64,000 bases of DNA from a bacterium (GCA_027483535.1 JAIXUN010000002.1:186001-250000); one strand, 5' to 3'; positions 33,135 to 42,809 are shown, counted from the stretch's first letter. Made by a program: numbers and translations. Notes: generated from the letters alone by a model not told the origin.

Positions 33135-33569
33135 TTAGGAAGCGTTTTCCTCTTTGAAGCCGCCGTTGATCAGCCAGGAGACCCCAAACTTATCGTCGAC
33201 ACCCCCAAACTTCTCACTCCAGAAGGTGTCTGCCCAAGGCATGGTGATCTTTCCACCCTCGGCAAGCTTGTGGAACACGGCTTCGCCTTCGGCGACGTCG
33301 GTGTAGTTGAGGGTCAAAGAGAACCCGCTGAACTTTTCAACAGGGAAGTACGAAGGGCAATCGCCTAAGTAAAGGATCATGCCGCCTGGCAACGTTAGTT
33401 GCGTGTTGGCAATGCGGTCCCTATCTTCGTCGGGACAGGCCGGGTCCATGTCGCCAAAGGTGGTGATGGGGCCGAGAGTGGCACCCAAAATGTCGGCGTA
33501 GAACTCCAGGGTGTCACGGGAGTTACCGTGAAAATGCAGATACGGGATGGGTTGAAGGTGCGATGCCAT
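33135..33569 (-). CDS. VOC-superfamily protein, PhnB-like
   Basis: A 144-residue PhnB-type vicinal-oxygen-chelate protein. PIPYLHFHGNSRDTLEFYADILGA opens the first beta-alpha-beta-beta-beta unit, and MPWADTFWSEKFGGVDDKFGVSW is the typical closing segment. ATG at 33569 starts at the family N-terminus; the frame extends 24 codons upstream without similarity. Its function is probably small-molecule binding or modification. It lies between the sigma-factor gene and the DGPF gene. Confidence 0.9.
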   Translation of the reverse strand: MASHLQPIPYLHFHGNSRDTLEFYADILGATLGPITTFGDMDPACPDEDRDRIANTQLTLPGGMILYLGDCPSYFPVEKFSGFSLTLNYTDVAEGEAVFHKLAEGGKITMPWADTFWSEKFGGVDDKFGVSWLINGGFKEENAS

Positions 33570-33654
33570 GAGTGTCACTAAAATGCCGCCAAGGGCGGGC
33601 GCAAACAAAGGTCGAACAAGACCGACCGAAATCGACATCATTCTGAAGAAAATT

Positions 33655-34872
33655 TCACAATCCGTCCAATCGGGTCTGAATCAGGCGAATCTCGGGTGCT
33701 TGGTCGGTGTGTTGCAGGGCGTTCTGGAACGCTTCCTTCGCTTCGGAAAGCCTTCTCAACTGCAAGCAGAACTCTCCTTTCGCAACGTGGGCCAGATGGT
33801 AGTTCTGAAGGTCGCTTTCGTTCAGCAAGGCGTTCAGGGCTTCTAGAGCGTGAAGAGCCCCGTGCACTTTCGAAGCGGCTACGATGCGGTTAAGAGCCAC
33901 CACAGGGGTGGGCTCCAACCGATAGAGGAGCTCGTAAAGCCCCAAAATCTCGTTCCAGTCGGTTTCCTCCGCCGCGATCGCGGCGGCGTGAACGCCGGCT
34001 ATCGCCGCTTGGAGCGAGTAGGTGTTCGGCAGACCCTCGGCAAGCGATTCTCTGACCAACCCGTCCGCGTCGGTGATCATTTCCTGGTCCCAGCGCGAGC
34101 GATCTTGGTCTTCCAACCGAACAATTTCGCCGCTTGATCCGGTGCGAGCCACGCTGCGAGATTCATGAAACAGCATCAGCGCCAGCAGCCCCTTGGTATG
34201 CGGGCTTGGCAAAGCGGTAACGAGCAACCGGCCCAACCGAATCGCCTCTTTTGAAAGGTCGGTCCTTAAGGCAACCGCTCCGGACGAGGCGTTGTAGCCT
34301 TCGTTGAAGACCAGATACACCGTTTTCAGCACGGGCGGGAGTCGATGGGGAAGTTCCTCTTTACTGGGTGCATCGAACGGGATTTTGGCCTCCCGAATCT
34401 TCTGCTTCGCCCGAACGATTCTCTGGGCGACGGTGCTTGGCTGGGTCAGAAACGCGGAGGCGATCTCTTCGGTCGTGAGGTCGCAAACCTCGCGCAAGGT
34501 GAGCGCAATCTGCGCATCTGGGGAGATCGCGGGGTGGCAGCAGGTGAAGATCAGTCGTAGGAGTTCGTCGGAAACCTCCTCGACGGTGAATTCCGATTCG
34601 GTTTCGATGGTTCCAGGTCGGTCTTCTTCCGGCAGAGGTTGAAGGCGACTCTTTTTGCGAATGGCGTCGATCGCGCAGAATCGCGCGGTTCGATACAGCC
34701 ATGCTTCCGGAACGTTCGGAACGCCGTCTGCCGGCCATTGCTTCACCGCGGCGGCGAACGCTTCTTGCAGAGCGTCCTCGGCGAGGTCGAAGTCTTTGAA
34801 CTCGACGACCAGCCGAGCGAACACCGCCCGCGAGCAACGGCGATAGATCTCTTCAATCGACAAGGTCAGCAA
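33655..34872 (-). CDS. ECF-type RNA polymerase sigma factor, ECF42 group
   Basis: A 405-residue sigma factor. Region 2 (VFARLVVEFKDFDLAEDALQEA) and region 4 (LTTEEIASAFLTQPSTVAQRIVRA) are in the first 180 residues. A long helical C-terminal extension with TPR-like repeats (ALNRIVAASKVHGALHALEALNAL) follows, typical of ECF42. The start is TTG at 34872; no ATG in frame gives the same family length. Three downstream genes (VOC, DGPF, SRPBCC) in the same direction form the usual ECF42 neighbourhood. It has no anti-sigma gene, as is usual for this group, whose C-terminal domain takes over control. Confidence 0.9.
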   Translation of the reverse strand: MLTLSIEEIYRRCSRAVFARLVVEFKDFDLAEDALQEAFAAAVKQWPADGVPNVPEAWLYRTARFCAIDAIRKKSRLQPLPEEDRPGTIETESEFTVEEVSDELLRLIFTCCHPAISPDAQIALTLREVCDLTTEEIASAFLTQPSTVAQRIVRAKQKIREAKIPFDAPSKEELPHRLPPVLKTVYLVFNEGYNASSGAVALRTDLSKEAIRLGRLLVTALPSPHTKGLLALMLFHESRSVARTGSSGEIVRLEDQDRSRWDQEMITDADGLVRESLAEGLPNTYSLQAAIAGVHAAAIAAEETDWNEILGLYELLYRLEPTPVVALNRIVAASKVHGALHALEALNALLNESDLQNYHLAHVAKGEFCLQLRRLSEAKEAFQNALQHTDQAPEIRLIQTRLDGL

Positions 34873-34878
34873 CGCAAG

Positions 34879-37479
34879 TTACTCATCTTCGGTTTCGCCC
34901 GCGCTGGACTTCGCGCGAGGGAACGCAGTCGAGAAGCCCTTTCGGCCCACCGATCTCGGCGCTTCCGCCATCCAGACCGCTTGATTCACGAGCACCTTGT
35001 TCTGGGTGTCGAGTTCCTCCCAATCCATGGCGTAGCACGCCATCGCGAGCGCTTTGGACTCGCCCTTCAACGCGTTTGGCGAGGGGTTGAGTTCATCCAG
35101 CGGAATGTTGTTCTTCAGCGCGGCGTAGGGCGCAAGATTGGGAGCGTCTGCGAACGCGTTCACCATCGGTTTGGCGGTGGCGTCGAACCGGGTCATTGGA
35201 GGGAAGCCCAGAATCCGACCAATGGTCGCCGCGATGGTCGCGTGGTTGTAGAAGTCGCTCACGGTGGTGTTCGGCTTCGAATAGGGCGAGATCACGAACA
35301 GCACCGACCGGTGACCGTCCACGTGATCCAGTCCAAGTTGGCTATCGTCTTGCGCAACGATGATGACGGTGTCCTTCCAGTACCGACTCTTGGTGATCGC
35401 CTCGACAATCCTGCCCAGCGCCAGATCGTTATCCGCAACGGCGGCCCTTGGAGTGGGCCAACCCGCCCGAGTGCCGACGGTGTGATCGTTCGGCAGCAGC
35501 ATCATGGTGAAATCCGGCATCGATCCGTCTTTTTCCCACTGAGCGAGATCGGCAAGATACACGTCGGCGCGATACTGGTCGCTCACGTTGCTCGGGAATC
35601 CGATGTACTTTGTGTTCAATAGAGGGTTCAGCGCCGCCTGAGAAGAGTTAGCGCGAATGGTGACTTCACCCTTGCCCGACTTGTAGTCTTCCCAGCAACG
35701 CTTCCAATCGGGCGATCGCCCCGTTTTCGTATCGATCACCTGCGGAGCGTCCACAAACTCGCCGAATACTCTCACCGACTTTCCAGAGGCTTTCGCCTGA
35801 GTCCACAAGAAACCGCTCGGCGAATACGCCAGCGCGTCGCCTCCATCGTACGGGTAAGAGCGGGTCGCGGCGGAGTAGTTGTGCTCCATGTAGTCGGTTG
35901 CCATGGAACTTGCCACCCATTGGTGACCATCCGCCGAGTTCGTTCCGGAGATGTAGAAGTTGTCGAAAAGGCCAAACCGCTTCGCCAAGGCGTGGTGGTT
36001 CGGGGTGACGTTTTCGGGGAAGGTGCAAAGCGAAGGATCGCCGTTGCCGGTCGGAATATCGCCTAGCGCAACGTCGTAAGTGAGGTTCTCTTTGATGATG
36101 TAGACCACGTGCTTGAACACGCTCGGCTCGCCGAGCCGTTGGGGAACCGGAATCGGCTCTCGATTGGCGCGTGGCTTGGGTGCGGTCGTCCAATCGTTGT
36201 TGCGAGCAACCCGCTTGGTTTGCGCTCCAAGGTCTTTAAAGAGTGCGGTGGGCAGCACCTGAACCGCTCCAACGCTATCGTGGACCCCGAACCCGGTGGT
36301 TTTGGAAGGTGGTCTGGAGCCGATTCCTTTGGCGCATCCAACGAAAAGTCCCCCTTCCACTCTTTCCAGAGCGATCGGATACCAAGCGGTGGGGACGTAA
36401 CCCGCCACTTTTGGCTTCTGAATGTCTTGCAGAACGGCAACCGCGTTGGCTCCGCCGAGGGTCACATAAACGCGATTCGCGGCTTCGTCCAGTGCGACAT
36501 CGGTTGGAATCTGACCAAACACGGCGTCTTCCTTCGGCGCAAGCGGAATGCGAGCCGTGGCGGTGAGCTTCTCGGTGTCGACAATCGAAAGCGTGTCCTC
36601 ATCCGCGTTGGCAACGTACAGGGTTTTGCCGCTGGCAGAGAAGGTCGCTCCGCTGGGCTGTCGACCGACGTTCACCGTTTGCGGAGACGGGTTTTCACCC
36701 GAGAGATCGATCAGCGTGACCGATCCTCCCAGAGCGGCGTCGGTTCTTGGGTCGATTCGAACCTTGGTGCCTGCCGAATCCGCACTTGCGATCCCGGTCC
36801 CTTCAAACGGCTTCTGGGTATTGGGGTCCATCTGCTCGGCAGATGGCTGAACGATCGCTCCGCCCCGATTGCTCGCCGCAAGCTTCGATCCATCTGGGCT
36901 GAGAGTTAGGTGATACGGGCACGCATCGGTGGCAAAAGTGCGCAGAATCTCGCCCGTTTCGGAAAGCTCGACGATCTTGTTTCGAATGCTGAGCGCCACG
37001 TACAGCTTTCCGTTAGGAGCGCACGCCAAGCCCACCGGCATCGGGTTGCCTCGGGACCCAGCGGGTTCTACCGACCACTCCCCGGCTGCGGTTAACGTCT
37101 TTCCGTTCCAAGCGTAGGCTCCTACCTTGCCGTTTCCGAGCGAGGCGTAGAGTCGACCCCCTTTCGGGTCCCACGCGACCCCAAGAGCCGACCCGGTCAG
37201 CGCAACTTCGCCGACCGTCTTGCCCTCTAAATCGGTCACCAAAAGCTTTCGAGTGGTGAGAACCGCTACATTGCGCTTGTTTGGGGAGAGGGCGGTGTCC
37301 TTGGGTCGCAAACCGGGAAGCGGCGTGGTTGTGCCGAGTAACTCGATGCGCTGACCGGAGGACACCAGGTAAGAACCATCTTGCTGGGCACCCAGTTTCA
37401 TGGTCGAAATAGCTCCGGCTCCAACGAGCGAAGCCACCACGGCACTCGCAAGTCCGAACGTCGTCAGTCGGCGGTTCAT
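34879..37479 (-). CDS. Secreted YncE-like propeller plus phosphoesterase protein
   Basis: An 866-residue exported protein. A signal anchor (LASAVVASLVGAGAI) is followed by a seven-bladed YncE-like beta-propeller (about 60-410: VAVLTTRKLLVTDLEGK, LYVANADEDTLSIVDTEK). A phosphoesterase domain starts at HVVYIIKENLTYDVALGD and includes the metal-ligand region FDNFYISGTNSADGHQW and DHVDGHRSVLFVISPYS. This two-domain family is annotated as bifunctional YncE/alkaline-phosphatase proteins and probably releases phosphate outside the cell. The tail is Ser/Arg/Glu-rich. It ends 6 bases before the sigma-factor TTG. Confidence 0.88.
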   Translation of the reverse strand: MNRRLTTFGLASAVVASLVGAGAISTMKLGAQQDGSYLVSSGQRIELLGTTTPLPGLRPKDTALSPNKRNVAVLTTRKLLVTDLEGKTVGEVALTGSALGVAWDPKGGRLYASLGNGKVGAYAWNGKTLTAAGEWSVEPAGSRGNPMPVGLACAPNGKLYVALSIRNKIVELSETGEILRTFATDACPYHLTLSPDGSKLAASNRGGAIVQPSAEQMDPNTQKPFEGTGIASADSAGTKVRIDPRTDAALGGSVTLIDLSGENPSPQTVNVGRQPSGATFSASGKTLYVANADEDTLSIVDTEKLTATARIPLAPKEDAVFGQIPTDVALDEAANRVYVTLGGANAVAVLQDIQKPKVAGYVPTAWYPIALERVEGGLFVGCAKGIGSRPPSKTTGFGVHDSVGAVQVLPTALFKDLGAQTKRVARNNDWTTAPKPRANREPIPVPQRLGEPSVFKHVVYIIKENLTYDVALGDIPTGNGDPSLCTFPENVTPNHHALAKRFGLFDNFYISGTNSADGHQWVASSMATDYMEHNYSAATRSYPYDGGDALAYSPSGFLWTQAKASGKSVRVFGEFVDAPQVIDTKTGRSPDWKRCWEDYKSGKGEVTIRANSSQAALNPLLNTKYIGFPSNVSDQYRADVYLADLAQWEKDGSMPDFTMMLLPNDHTVGTRAGWPTPRAAVADNDLALGRIVEAITKSRYWKDTVIIVAQDDSQLGLDHVDGHRSVLFVISPYSKPNTTVSDFYNHATIAATIGRILGFPPMTRFDATAKPMVNAFADAPNLAPYAALKNNIPLDELNPSPNALKGESKALAMACYAMDWEELDTQNKVLVNQAVWMAEAPRSVGRKGFSTAFPRAKSSAGETEDE

Positions 37480-37513
37480 GCCGCCAGTTTAGCGATTCCA
37501 CTAAAAGTTAAGG

Positions 37514-38551
37514 TTAAGGATTCCTCTTTTTCCTCCGAATCGCCGCCCACGTACCGAAGCCCAGGACCAATAGCGTTGCGGGTTCAGGAACGGTACCGGG
37601 CACCCCGCTCAGCGAGACTCCGCCCGTGTATCCACGACCGAACGGCTCCAGAGCGAAAATCTCGTTTCCGGAGGTGGAGAATCCTTTCACCATTCCCCCG
37701 AGCGAGTCCATGGACGCGAGTACAGCGGGTCGACCGTTGACCATCGAGGTCGCAACGTTCACGCCGCCGGTGAACCCGGAACCGAACGCGAAGAAGGACG
37801 ATTGTTCCAGCCCGGTTGCCCCGCTGAAAACCTTGACGTGAGGACTCCCGCCCGCCCCTGCTCCGACAACGATATCAGACCGACCGTCGCCATCCAGGTC
37901 TCCCGCCGCAACGGTTACGCCACCGGTGAAACCGAGGTCGAAGGCAAAGAAGGAGAGTTCTTCCGCCCCGGTTTGGCCGTTGAAAACTTTCACGTGAGGA
38001 CCTGCGCCGGGACCCGCTCCCGTGATGATGTCGGGAACGCCGTCGCCCGTTACATCACCGGAAGCCACGTTAACACCGCCTGCAAACGATCCATAAGGGA
38101 AGAAGCTTTGAATCGCATCGCCAGATCGCCCGCTAAAAACCTTCACATGAGCCAATGCAGCCCCTGAACCCGTGATAATGTCGGCTCGACCGTCGCCATC
38201 GACGTCGCCGGCGGCAACTCGCACTCCTCCGGCAAAGTTTGACGGGAACGGAAAGAAGCTACTGATCAGCGCATCGGACACCCCATCGAAGGCTTTCACG
38301 TGGGGGGCCGCACCGGGCCCGGCACCGGCAATGATGTCCGCTCTCCCATCTCCGTTCACGTCCCCTGCGGCGACATTCACACCACCTGCAAAAGATCCAT
38401 CGAAAGCGAAGAACGAACGCTCAACCGCACCGGTATCGTCCATCAGCATGATATGGCCGTTGCCCGTCTTTGCTCCTACAAGGAACTGATTCTGGGCGCT
38501 AGCGCTGAACGCGGCCGAAATAAACACAAGGCAAAACAGGGAGTTTCTCAT
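37514..38551 (-). CDS. FG-GAP-repeat PEP-CTERM protein
   Basis: A 345-residue exported protein with signal peptide MRNSLFCLVFISAAFSASA, about six FG-GAP/integrin-like repeats of roughly 48 residues, and a PEP-CTERM tail VPEPATLLVLGFGTWAAIRRKKR. Each repeat carries a calcium-type loop such as DVNGDGRAD, DVDGDGRAD, DVTGDGVPD or DLDGDGRSD followed by I(I/V)xGxGxGxxxHVKVF. It is a likely extracellular matrix or surface protein with a beta-propeller-like array. The leader holds a 7-bp inverted repeat (AGTCGGA at 38594-38600 with TCCGACT at 38613-38619). Confidence 0.88.
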   Translation of the reverse strand: MRNSLFCLVFISAAFSASAQNQFLVGAKTGNGHIMLMDDTGAVERSFFAFDGSFAGGVNVAAGDVNGDGRADIIAGAGPGAAPHVKAFDGVSDALISSFFPFPSNFAGGVRVAAGDVDGDGRADIITGSGAALAHVKVFSGRSGDAIQSFFPYGSFAGGVNVASGDVTGDGVPDIITGAGPGAGPHVKVFNGQTGAEELSFFAFDLGFTGGVTVAAGDLDGDGRSDIVVGAGAGGSPHVKVFSGATGLEQSSFFAFGSGFTGGVNVATSMVNGRPAVLASMDSLGGMVKGFSTSGNEIFALEPFGRGYTGGVSLSGVPGTVPEPATLLVLGFGTWAAIRRKKRNP

Positions 38552-38635
38552 CGTTGATCCTCCCCGCCAGTGTATGCGTTTCTGGATTGAATAAGTCGGA
38601 ATCAGGAAATAATCCGACTATATTCCTATTAGGCT

Positions 38636-39853
38636 TTAAACCCCCGGCTCGACCGGAACCGGGACGCCGCCCTCCGCGCCGACCGCGAATGTGTAATCGT
38701 CCTTGTTCAGATTCTTGGCCGTGAACTTGCCCGTCTCGCCCGCCGGAAGGGCCCCTTCCCAAACCGGGGAAGAGGTCGCTCGGTAATACACCACGTACTT
38801 CACGCCGGGCTTCGACTTCCACGTAATCGTGGTGTCGTAGCTCTGTTTCAGGTCGTACTTCAGCTCGGTCGGAGCCTCGTCGGAGTTGGCGACGGTGTGC
38901 AACGCAAGAGCGTTCAGCTTGGCGACATTTGCAAGGTAGCCAAAGTCCATCGCCTCGATTAGGTCCCTATCCGTGTGCTGGCGAGTGAAGTCTTCCAGCG
39001 TCTCAATGAATCGCACCGCCGCGAACCCTTCCCGGTGGAACGGAGTGTGGTCGCCGCCTCGACCGAAGCGGTCTCGGCGAAACATCGGCCAAATCGAGAT
39101 CCCCGCGACCTTCTTTCGAGTCGTCCACTCGATGAATCGGGCCAGTTCACGGCTCTTGGGGTGATCCGTATCTTCGCTGTAAAGGCGAACGCGCTTGCGA
39201 TCCGTTCGGCCGTCCGACGCCGAACTGCTGCCGATCGTGTCGTTGTTGAAAACCCCTTCTAGGGAAGCGGTTCCGGTCTTGTACCGCTTGGCGAGAGCGG
39301 TTGCCCCAAATAGACCCTGTTCCTCGCCCGTGAACGCGACGAACACGAGGGTGTTCTTGTACCCCTCGGCGGGCTTGGCGGCGGCGAGGTTGCGAGCCAC
39401 TTCAAGGGTTGCGACCACTCCGCTGAGGTCGTCGTTGGCCCCCGGAGCCTTGGCGGTCATGGGGTCGCCTTGCAAGTTGTAAGAATCTAGGTGCCCGCCC
39501 ATCAGATAGGTTCGGTTCGATTGCCCTTTGAGCGTTGCGACCACCTGCACGACCTCTTTGGTCTTGGGAATTCGCCGACCCTCTTGGATCGTGTAGGCCA
39601 TCAGCTCGACCTCTAAGCCCGGAATCTCTTTAAACCTCTCTGCCACCCACTTCGCGGCTTCGATCAGCTCCGGCGTGTTGGTGTTTCGGGTGGGGAATGC
39701 CGAAAGGTGAGCGACAAAGTCGCGCATGCGCTTTTGATCGAACTTCGGAGCGAACGTCTTAGACGGAGAAGATTGAGCGGGCATGAGCGGACTCTCGGCA
39801 GTGCCGGTACCCGAGCTCAAGAGGACAGACAACAAAAGCGCGGCGAACGGCAT
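38636..39853 (-). CDS. Secreted M28-family zinc aminopeptidase
   Basis: A 405-residue exported metallopeptidase with signal peptide PFAALLLSVLLSSGTGTA. The zinc-site motifs are present: His/Asp in GGHLDSYN, Asp in GANDDLSGV, Glu-Glu in VAFTGEEQGLFGA and a late His in GRGGDHTPFHREG. A C-terminal fibronectin-like domain (about 320-400: SYDTTITWKSKPGVKYVVYY) follows. It probably removes N-terminal residues from extracellular peptides. It lies between the FG-GAP protein gene and ftsK. Confidence 0.9.
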   Translation of the reverse strand: MPFAALLLSVLLSSGTGTAESPLMPAQSSPSKTFAPKFDQKRMRDFVAHLSAFPTRNTNTPELIEAAKWVAERFKEIPGLEVELMAYTIQEGRRIPKTKEVVQVVATLKGQSNRTYLMGGHLDSYNLQGDPMTAKAPGANDDLSGVVATLEVARNLAAAKPAEGYKNTLVFVAFTGEEQGLFGATALAKRYKTGTASLEGVFNNDTIGSSSASDGRTDRKRVRLYSEDTDHPKSRELARFIEWTTRKKVAGISIWPMFRRDRFGRGGDHTPFHREGFAAVRFIETLEDFTRQHTDRDLIEAMDFGYLANVAKLNALALHTVANSDEAPTELKYDLKQSYDTTITWKSKPGVKYVVYYRATSSPVWEGALPAGETGKFTAKNLNKDDYTFAVGAEGGVPVPVEPGV

Positions 39854-39891
39854 ATCCGGTTTCTACCACGAATCCGGCTATGCCGTAAGCC

Positions 39892-42264
39892 CTACAGCGT
39901 GTCTTCGTCGCCGTAATCGTCGATGTTTCCGCTGAGATCGTATCGAGATGCGGTTTCCCCGCCACCGAAGATGGTCTCAAGTTCCGCCAGCGAGACGAGC
40001 ACTTCACGAGGTCGGGGACCATTGGGCGGACCGATGATCTGCCGCTCTTGCATGCTGTCCAGCAGTCTTGAAGCCCGTTGGAAGCCGATAGAGAACCGGC
40101 GCTGAATCATCGAGGTTGAAACCTGACCGCGCTCGACCACAAACCGGACGACCTCCTCCCAAAGCGGGTCGAGGTCTTCGCCAAAGTCGCCCGCTTCCTT
40201 CTTGGGCTCGGCAACGTCGAACTCGCTGGGATCGATGGAGTAGATCGGCGCCTCTTGCTTGCGCCAGAACTCGCAGATCTCTTCGATCTCCTTTTCGCTG
40301 ACGTAACAGCCCTGTACCCGCATCGGCTTGTTTGCGTCGATCGGTGCGTAGAGCATGTCGCCCCGACCAATGAGCGCCTCCGCTCCTTTCGAGTCCAAGA
40401 TGGTGCGCGAGTCGATTTGAGACGCAACGGCGAACGCGACTCGGCTGGGAATGTTGGCCTTAATGGTGCCCGTGATCACGTCTACGGAAGGTCTTTGCGT
40501 GGCGATGACGAGGTGAATGCCCACCGCTCGAGCCAACTGGGCCAACCGCACGATGGAGGTTTCCACCTCCGCCTTGGCTTGGATCATGAGGTCCGCCAAC
40601 TCGTCGATGATCACGACGATGTACGGCATTTTGTCTTGGAAAGACGCCTTGGCGTTCCACCCATCGATGTTCCGAACGCCATGCTCGCTGAGCAAGTCGT
40701 AGCGGCGATCCATCTCTCGCCAAACCGCTCGCAGTACGCCGGGAGCCTCTTTGACGTCCTTGATAACCGGGCACATCAGGTGCGGAATCTGGTCGAAGAG
40801 GGTGAGCTCCACGCGCTTCGGGTCGATCATCACCAGCCGAACATCTTTGGGGGTGTTTCGGATCAAAAGGGAGGTGATGAGCGTCGCGAGACCGATGGAT
40901 TTACCGCTATTGGTGGCACCCGCAATCAGCAAGTGCGGCATCTTGGTGAGGTCGGCGTAACGGTTCACGCCGGAAACGTCTTTGCCCAGAGCCACGCACA
41001 GTCGCGAGGGGTGCTCCATGAACTCCTTACTCTCGCAAAGTTCTCGAATAGAGACCATCGACCGGGTGGCGTTCGGAATCTCCAAACCAATCGCTGCCTT
41101 TCCAGGGATCGGCGCTTCCACCCGAACCTGCGACGCCGCCATATCCATGGCGATGTTGTCGGCGAGGCTCACAATGCGGGCAACGCGGATACCGGGGCCG
41201 AGCTGAATCTCAAATCGCGTGATGGTGGGACCCGCGGCGACTTCCACGACGTTTGCCTCGATTCCGAACTGCTCCAGCGTGCCTTCAATGGTCTCGATAT
41301 TCTTTTGAACTTCTTGCGGAGACCGTTTGACCGATCCTTGCGGCTCGGCGAGCAGGGTGATCGGAGGCAACTGATACCCCTCTTTGGGAACGGGGATATC
41401 GACGCTGAGCGGTCGCTCTTTGGGTTCGCTGGTCGCCTGGTCACGAATGATCGGCTTGGGCTTCGGTGCGGGTTCCGGCGTAGCTTCCGGCTCTTCGAAG
41501 AGACCTTTGGGGAGGGCGCGGGAGCGAAGGTCGTCGTCGGGCAGGCCGACCACGGCTCGCTTGGGTTTCTTGGGCGCTTCCTCTTCAACCGATTCTTCGC
41601 GAACGGGCAGTTTGGCGCGGTTTCGAAGCGAATCAATGACCTGTTTCAGCGGCTTATCGGCGGCAAGGACAAAACCGATGAGCCCCAGTGCTACCAGCGC
41701 AACGGCTTTTCCAACTCCGAAGAGAGATTGGAAAGCCCAGGCGAAAATGGCGCCAATGTATCCGCCAGAGGCAGCCGCCGACGCGGGGTCGAAAAAGTCG
41801 CCATTGGAAGATTGCGCAAGCAAGCCAAGGATGGTGACGAACACCATCGCGATGCCTATGCCGAACCAGGCTCGACCCGCTTTCGCGAATCCGCGAATGT
41901 AGCCGAGTCCTAAAACCGTAAATGCGATCGGAACCACCCAGGCGCCTTTCCCAAACAGGTTGGAGAACAGATTGCGCATCGCGCTTCCGATGACTCCGCT
42001 ATCCGGCGTGACAAGCGCAATGGTGGAGAGGACGGCGAGTGTGAAAAAGACGACTCCCGCGATATCAAACGGAACGTGGTGTCGCGCGGGGCGCGACGAT
42101 GCCTGAGAGCGGCGGGAGACAGATCGCGAGCCTTTATCCGATGCGTTCCTTCGCGTGGATTCGTTCTCGGTCCCTCGCCCTGCCCCATCATCCGATCCAT
42201 CTCGGCCTGTCGATCCCTCGCGGGGGTTTGTGGGAGGACTCATCCTAGTGTTCAACTTCGCCAT
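39892..42264 (-). CDS. ftsK: DNA translocase FtsK/SpoIIIE
   Basis: A 790-residue membrane-anchored motor that pumps chromosomal DNA at the division septum. After a basic Ser/Arg-rich tail it has four transmembrane segments (about 70-210), a Pro/Glu-rich linker, and the FtsK motor. Walker A is IAGATNSGKSIGLATL and Walker B VVIIDELADLM. A C-terminal gamma winged-helix (STSMIQRRFSIGFQRASRLLDSM) reads KOPS-type sequences. An ATG at 42243 is an alternative start. A TATAAT hexamer lies at 42277-42282 on the minus strand. Confidence 0.95.
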   Translation of the reverse strand: MAKLNTRMSPPTNPREGSTGRDGSDDGAGRGTENESTRRNASDKGSRSVSRRSQASSRPARHHVPFDIAGVVFFTLAVLSTIALVTPDSGVIGSAMRNLFSNLFGKGAWVVPIAFTVLGLGYIRGFAKAGRAWFGIGIAMVFVTILGLLAQSSNGDFFDPASAAASGGYIGAIFAWAFQSLFGVGKAVALVALGLIGFVLAADKPLKQVIDSLRNRAKLPVREESVEEEAPKKPKRAVVGLPDDDLRSRALPKGLFEEPEATPEPAPKPKPIIRDQATSEPKERPLSVDIPVPKEGYQLPPITLLAEPQGSVKRSPQEVQKNIETIEGTLEQFGIEANVVEVAAGPTITRFEIQLGPGIRVARIVSLADNIAMDMAASQVRVEAPIPGKAAIGLEIPNATRSMVSIRELCESKEFMEHPSRLCVALGKDVSGVNRYADLTKMPHLLIAGATNSGKSIGLATLITSLLIRNTPKDVRLVMIDPKRVELTLFDQIPHLMCPVIKDVKEAPGVLRAVWREMDRRYDLLSEHGVRNIDGWNAKASFQDKMPYIVVIIDELADLMIQAKAEVETSIVRLAQLARAVGIHLVIATQRPSVDVITGTIKANIPSRVAFAVASQIDSRTILDSKGAEALIGRGDMLYAPIDANKPMRVQGCYVSEKEIEEICEFWRKQEAPIYSIDPSEFDVAEPKKEAGDFGEDLDPLWEEVVRFVVERGQVSTSMIQRRFSIGFQRASRLLDSMQERQIIGPPNGPRPREVLVSLAELETIFGGGETASRYDLSGNIDDYGDEDTL

Positions 42265-42276
42265 CCTGGCAACCTC

Positions 42277-42282
42277 ATTATA
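42277..42282 (-). promoter_or_regulatory. -10 hexamer of the ftsK promoter
   Basis: A perfect TATAAT reads on the minus strand 13 bases before the ftsK ATG. The -35 region 17 bp further up (TCACAA) is poor, so the call is tentative, and the leader would be short. Confidence 0.35.
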
Positions 42283-42515
42283 GACTTCCGAGCCTCATCT
42301 TGTGACCTTCGACGGATGGGCTGATTTCCACTGCAAGGCAGATGTTCGCCATTTTTTCAATAAATCTTTAATTTCGTTAATTTCATTGAATGTCGGGTAC
42401 AGTGAATACGTTACGACGCATTAGTACAGACATCCTAGGCCTCCGATTCAAACCCGGTCTCCAAGATTTCAGAAAATTTGCTCTTGAGCCGGAACAATTG
42501 CATATCGGAGCCACC

Positions 42516-42809
42516 ATGGCAAATAAAACACTTTACGTCGGCAACCTGCCGTATTCCGTTAGTGAGTCTCAACTCACCTCTCACTTCGCCTCCTACGGCG
42601 CAACCAATGCTCGAATCGTCGAAGGACGAGGCTTTGGATTCGTGGATGTCGATTCGGCTCAAATGAGCCTCGCCATCACCGAGCGACACCAAACCGACAT
42701 GGGCGGTCGAACGCTCACCGTCAACGAGGCTCGTCCACGAGAAGAGAACTCCGGTGGTGGATCCTACTCCAACAACCGTTCGGGCAACTCTTCCAGCCGA
42801 CGCTGGTAA
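42516..42809 (+). CDS. RRM-domain RNA-binding protein
   Basis: A 97-residue single-RRM protein of the bacterial glycine-rich type. RNP2 is LYVGNLPY at residues 4-11 and RNP1 is RGFGFVDV at about 38-45. A short Gly/Ser/Asn/Arg tail (GGGSYSNNRSGNSSSRRW) follows. ATG at 42516 with GGAG 5 bases upstream fits the domain start; the frame extends 42 codons without similarity. Such proteins often rise at low temperature and act as RNA chaperones. The AT-rich leader of about 150 nt before it may be regulatory. A clear terminator follows. Confidence 0.92.
   Translation: MANKTLYVGNLPYSVSESQLTSHFASYGATNARIVEGRGFGFVDVDSAQMSLAITERHQTDMGGRTLTVNEARPREENSGGGSYSNNRSGNSSSRRW

Noticed and set aside
34639-35622. 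327-codon plus-strand frame across the sigma-factor and phosphoesterase genes
   Set aside because: It spans two real minus-strand genes and shows no motif or ribosome-binding site.
40255-41913. 552-codon open frame on the plus strand antisense to ftsK
   Set aside because: It is a shadow of the well-supported ftsK frame, rich in His/Arg/Asp without domains.
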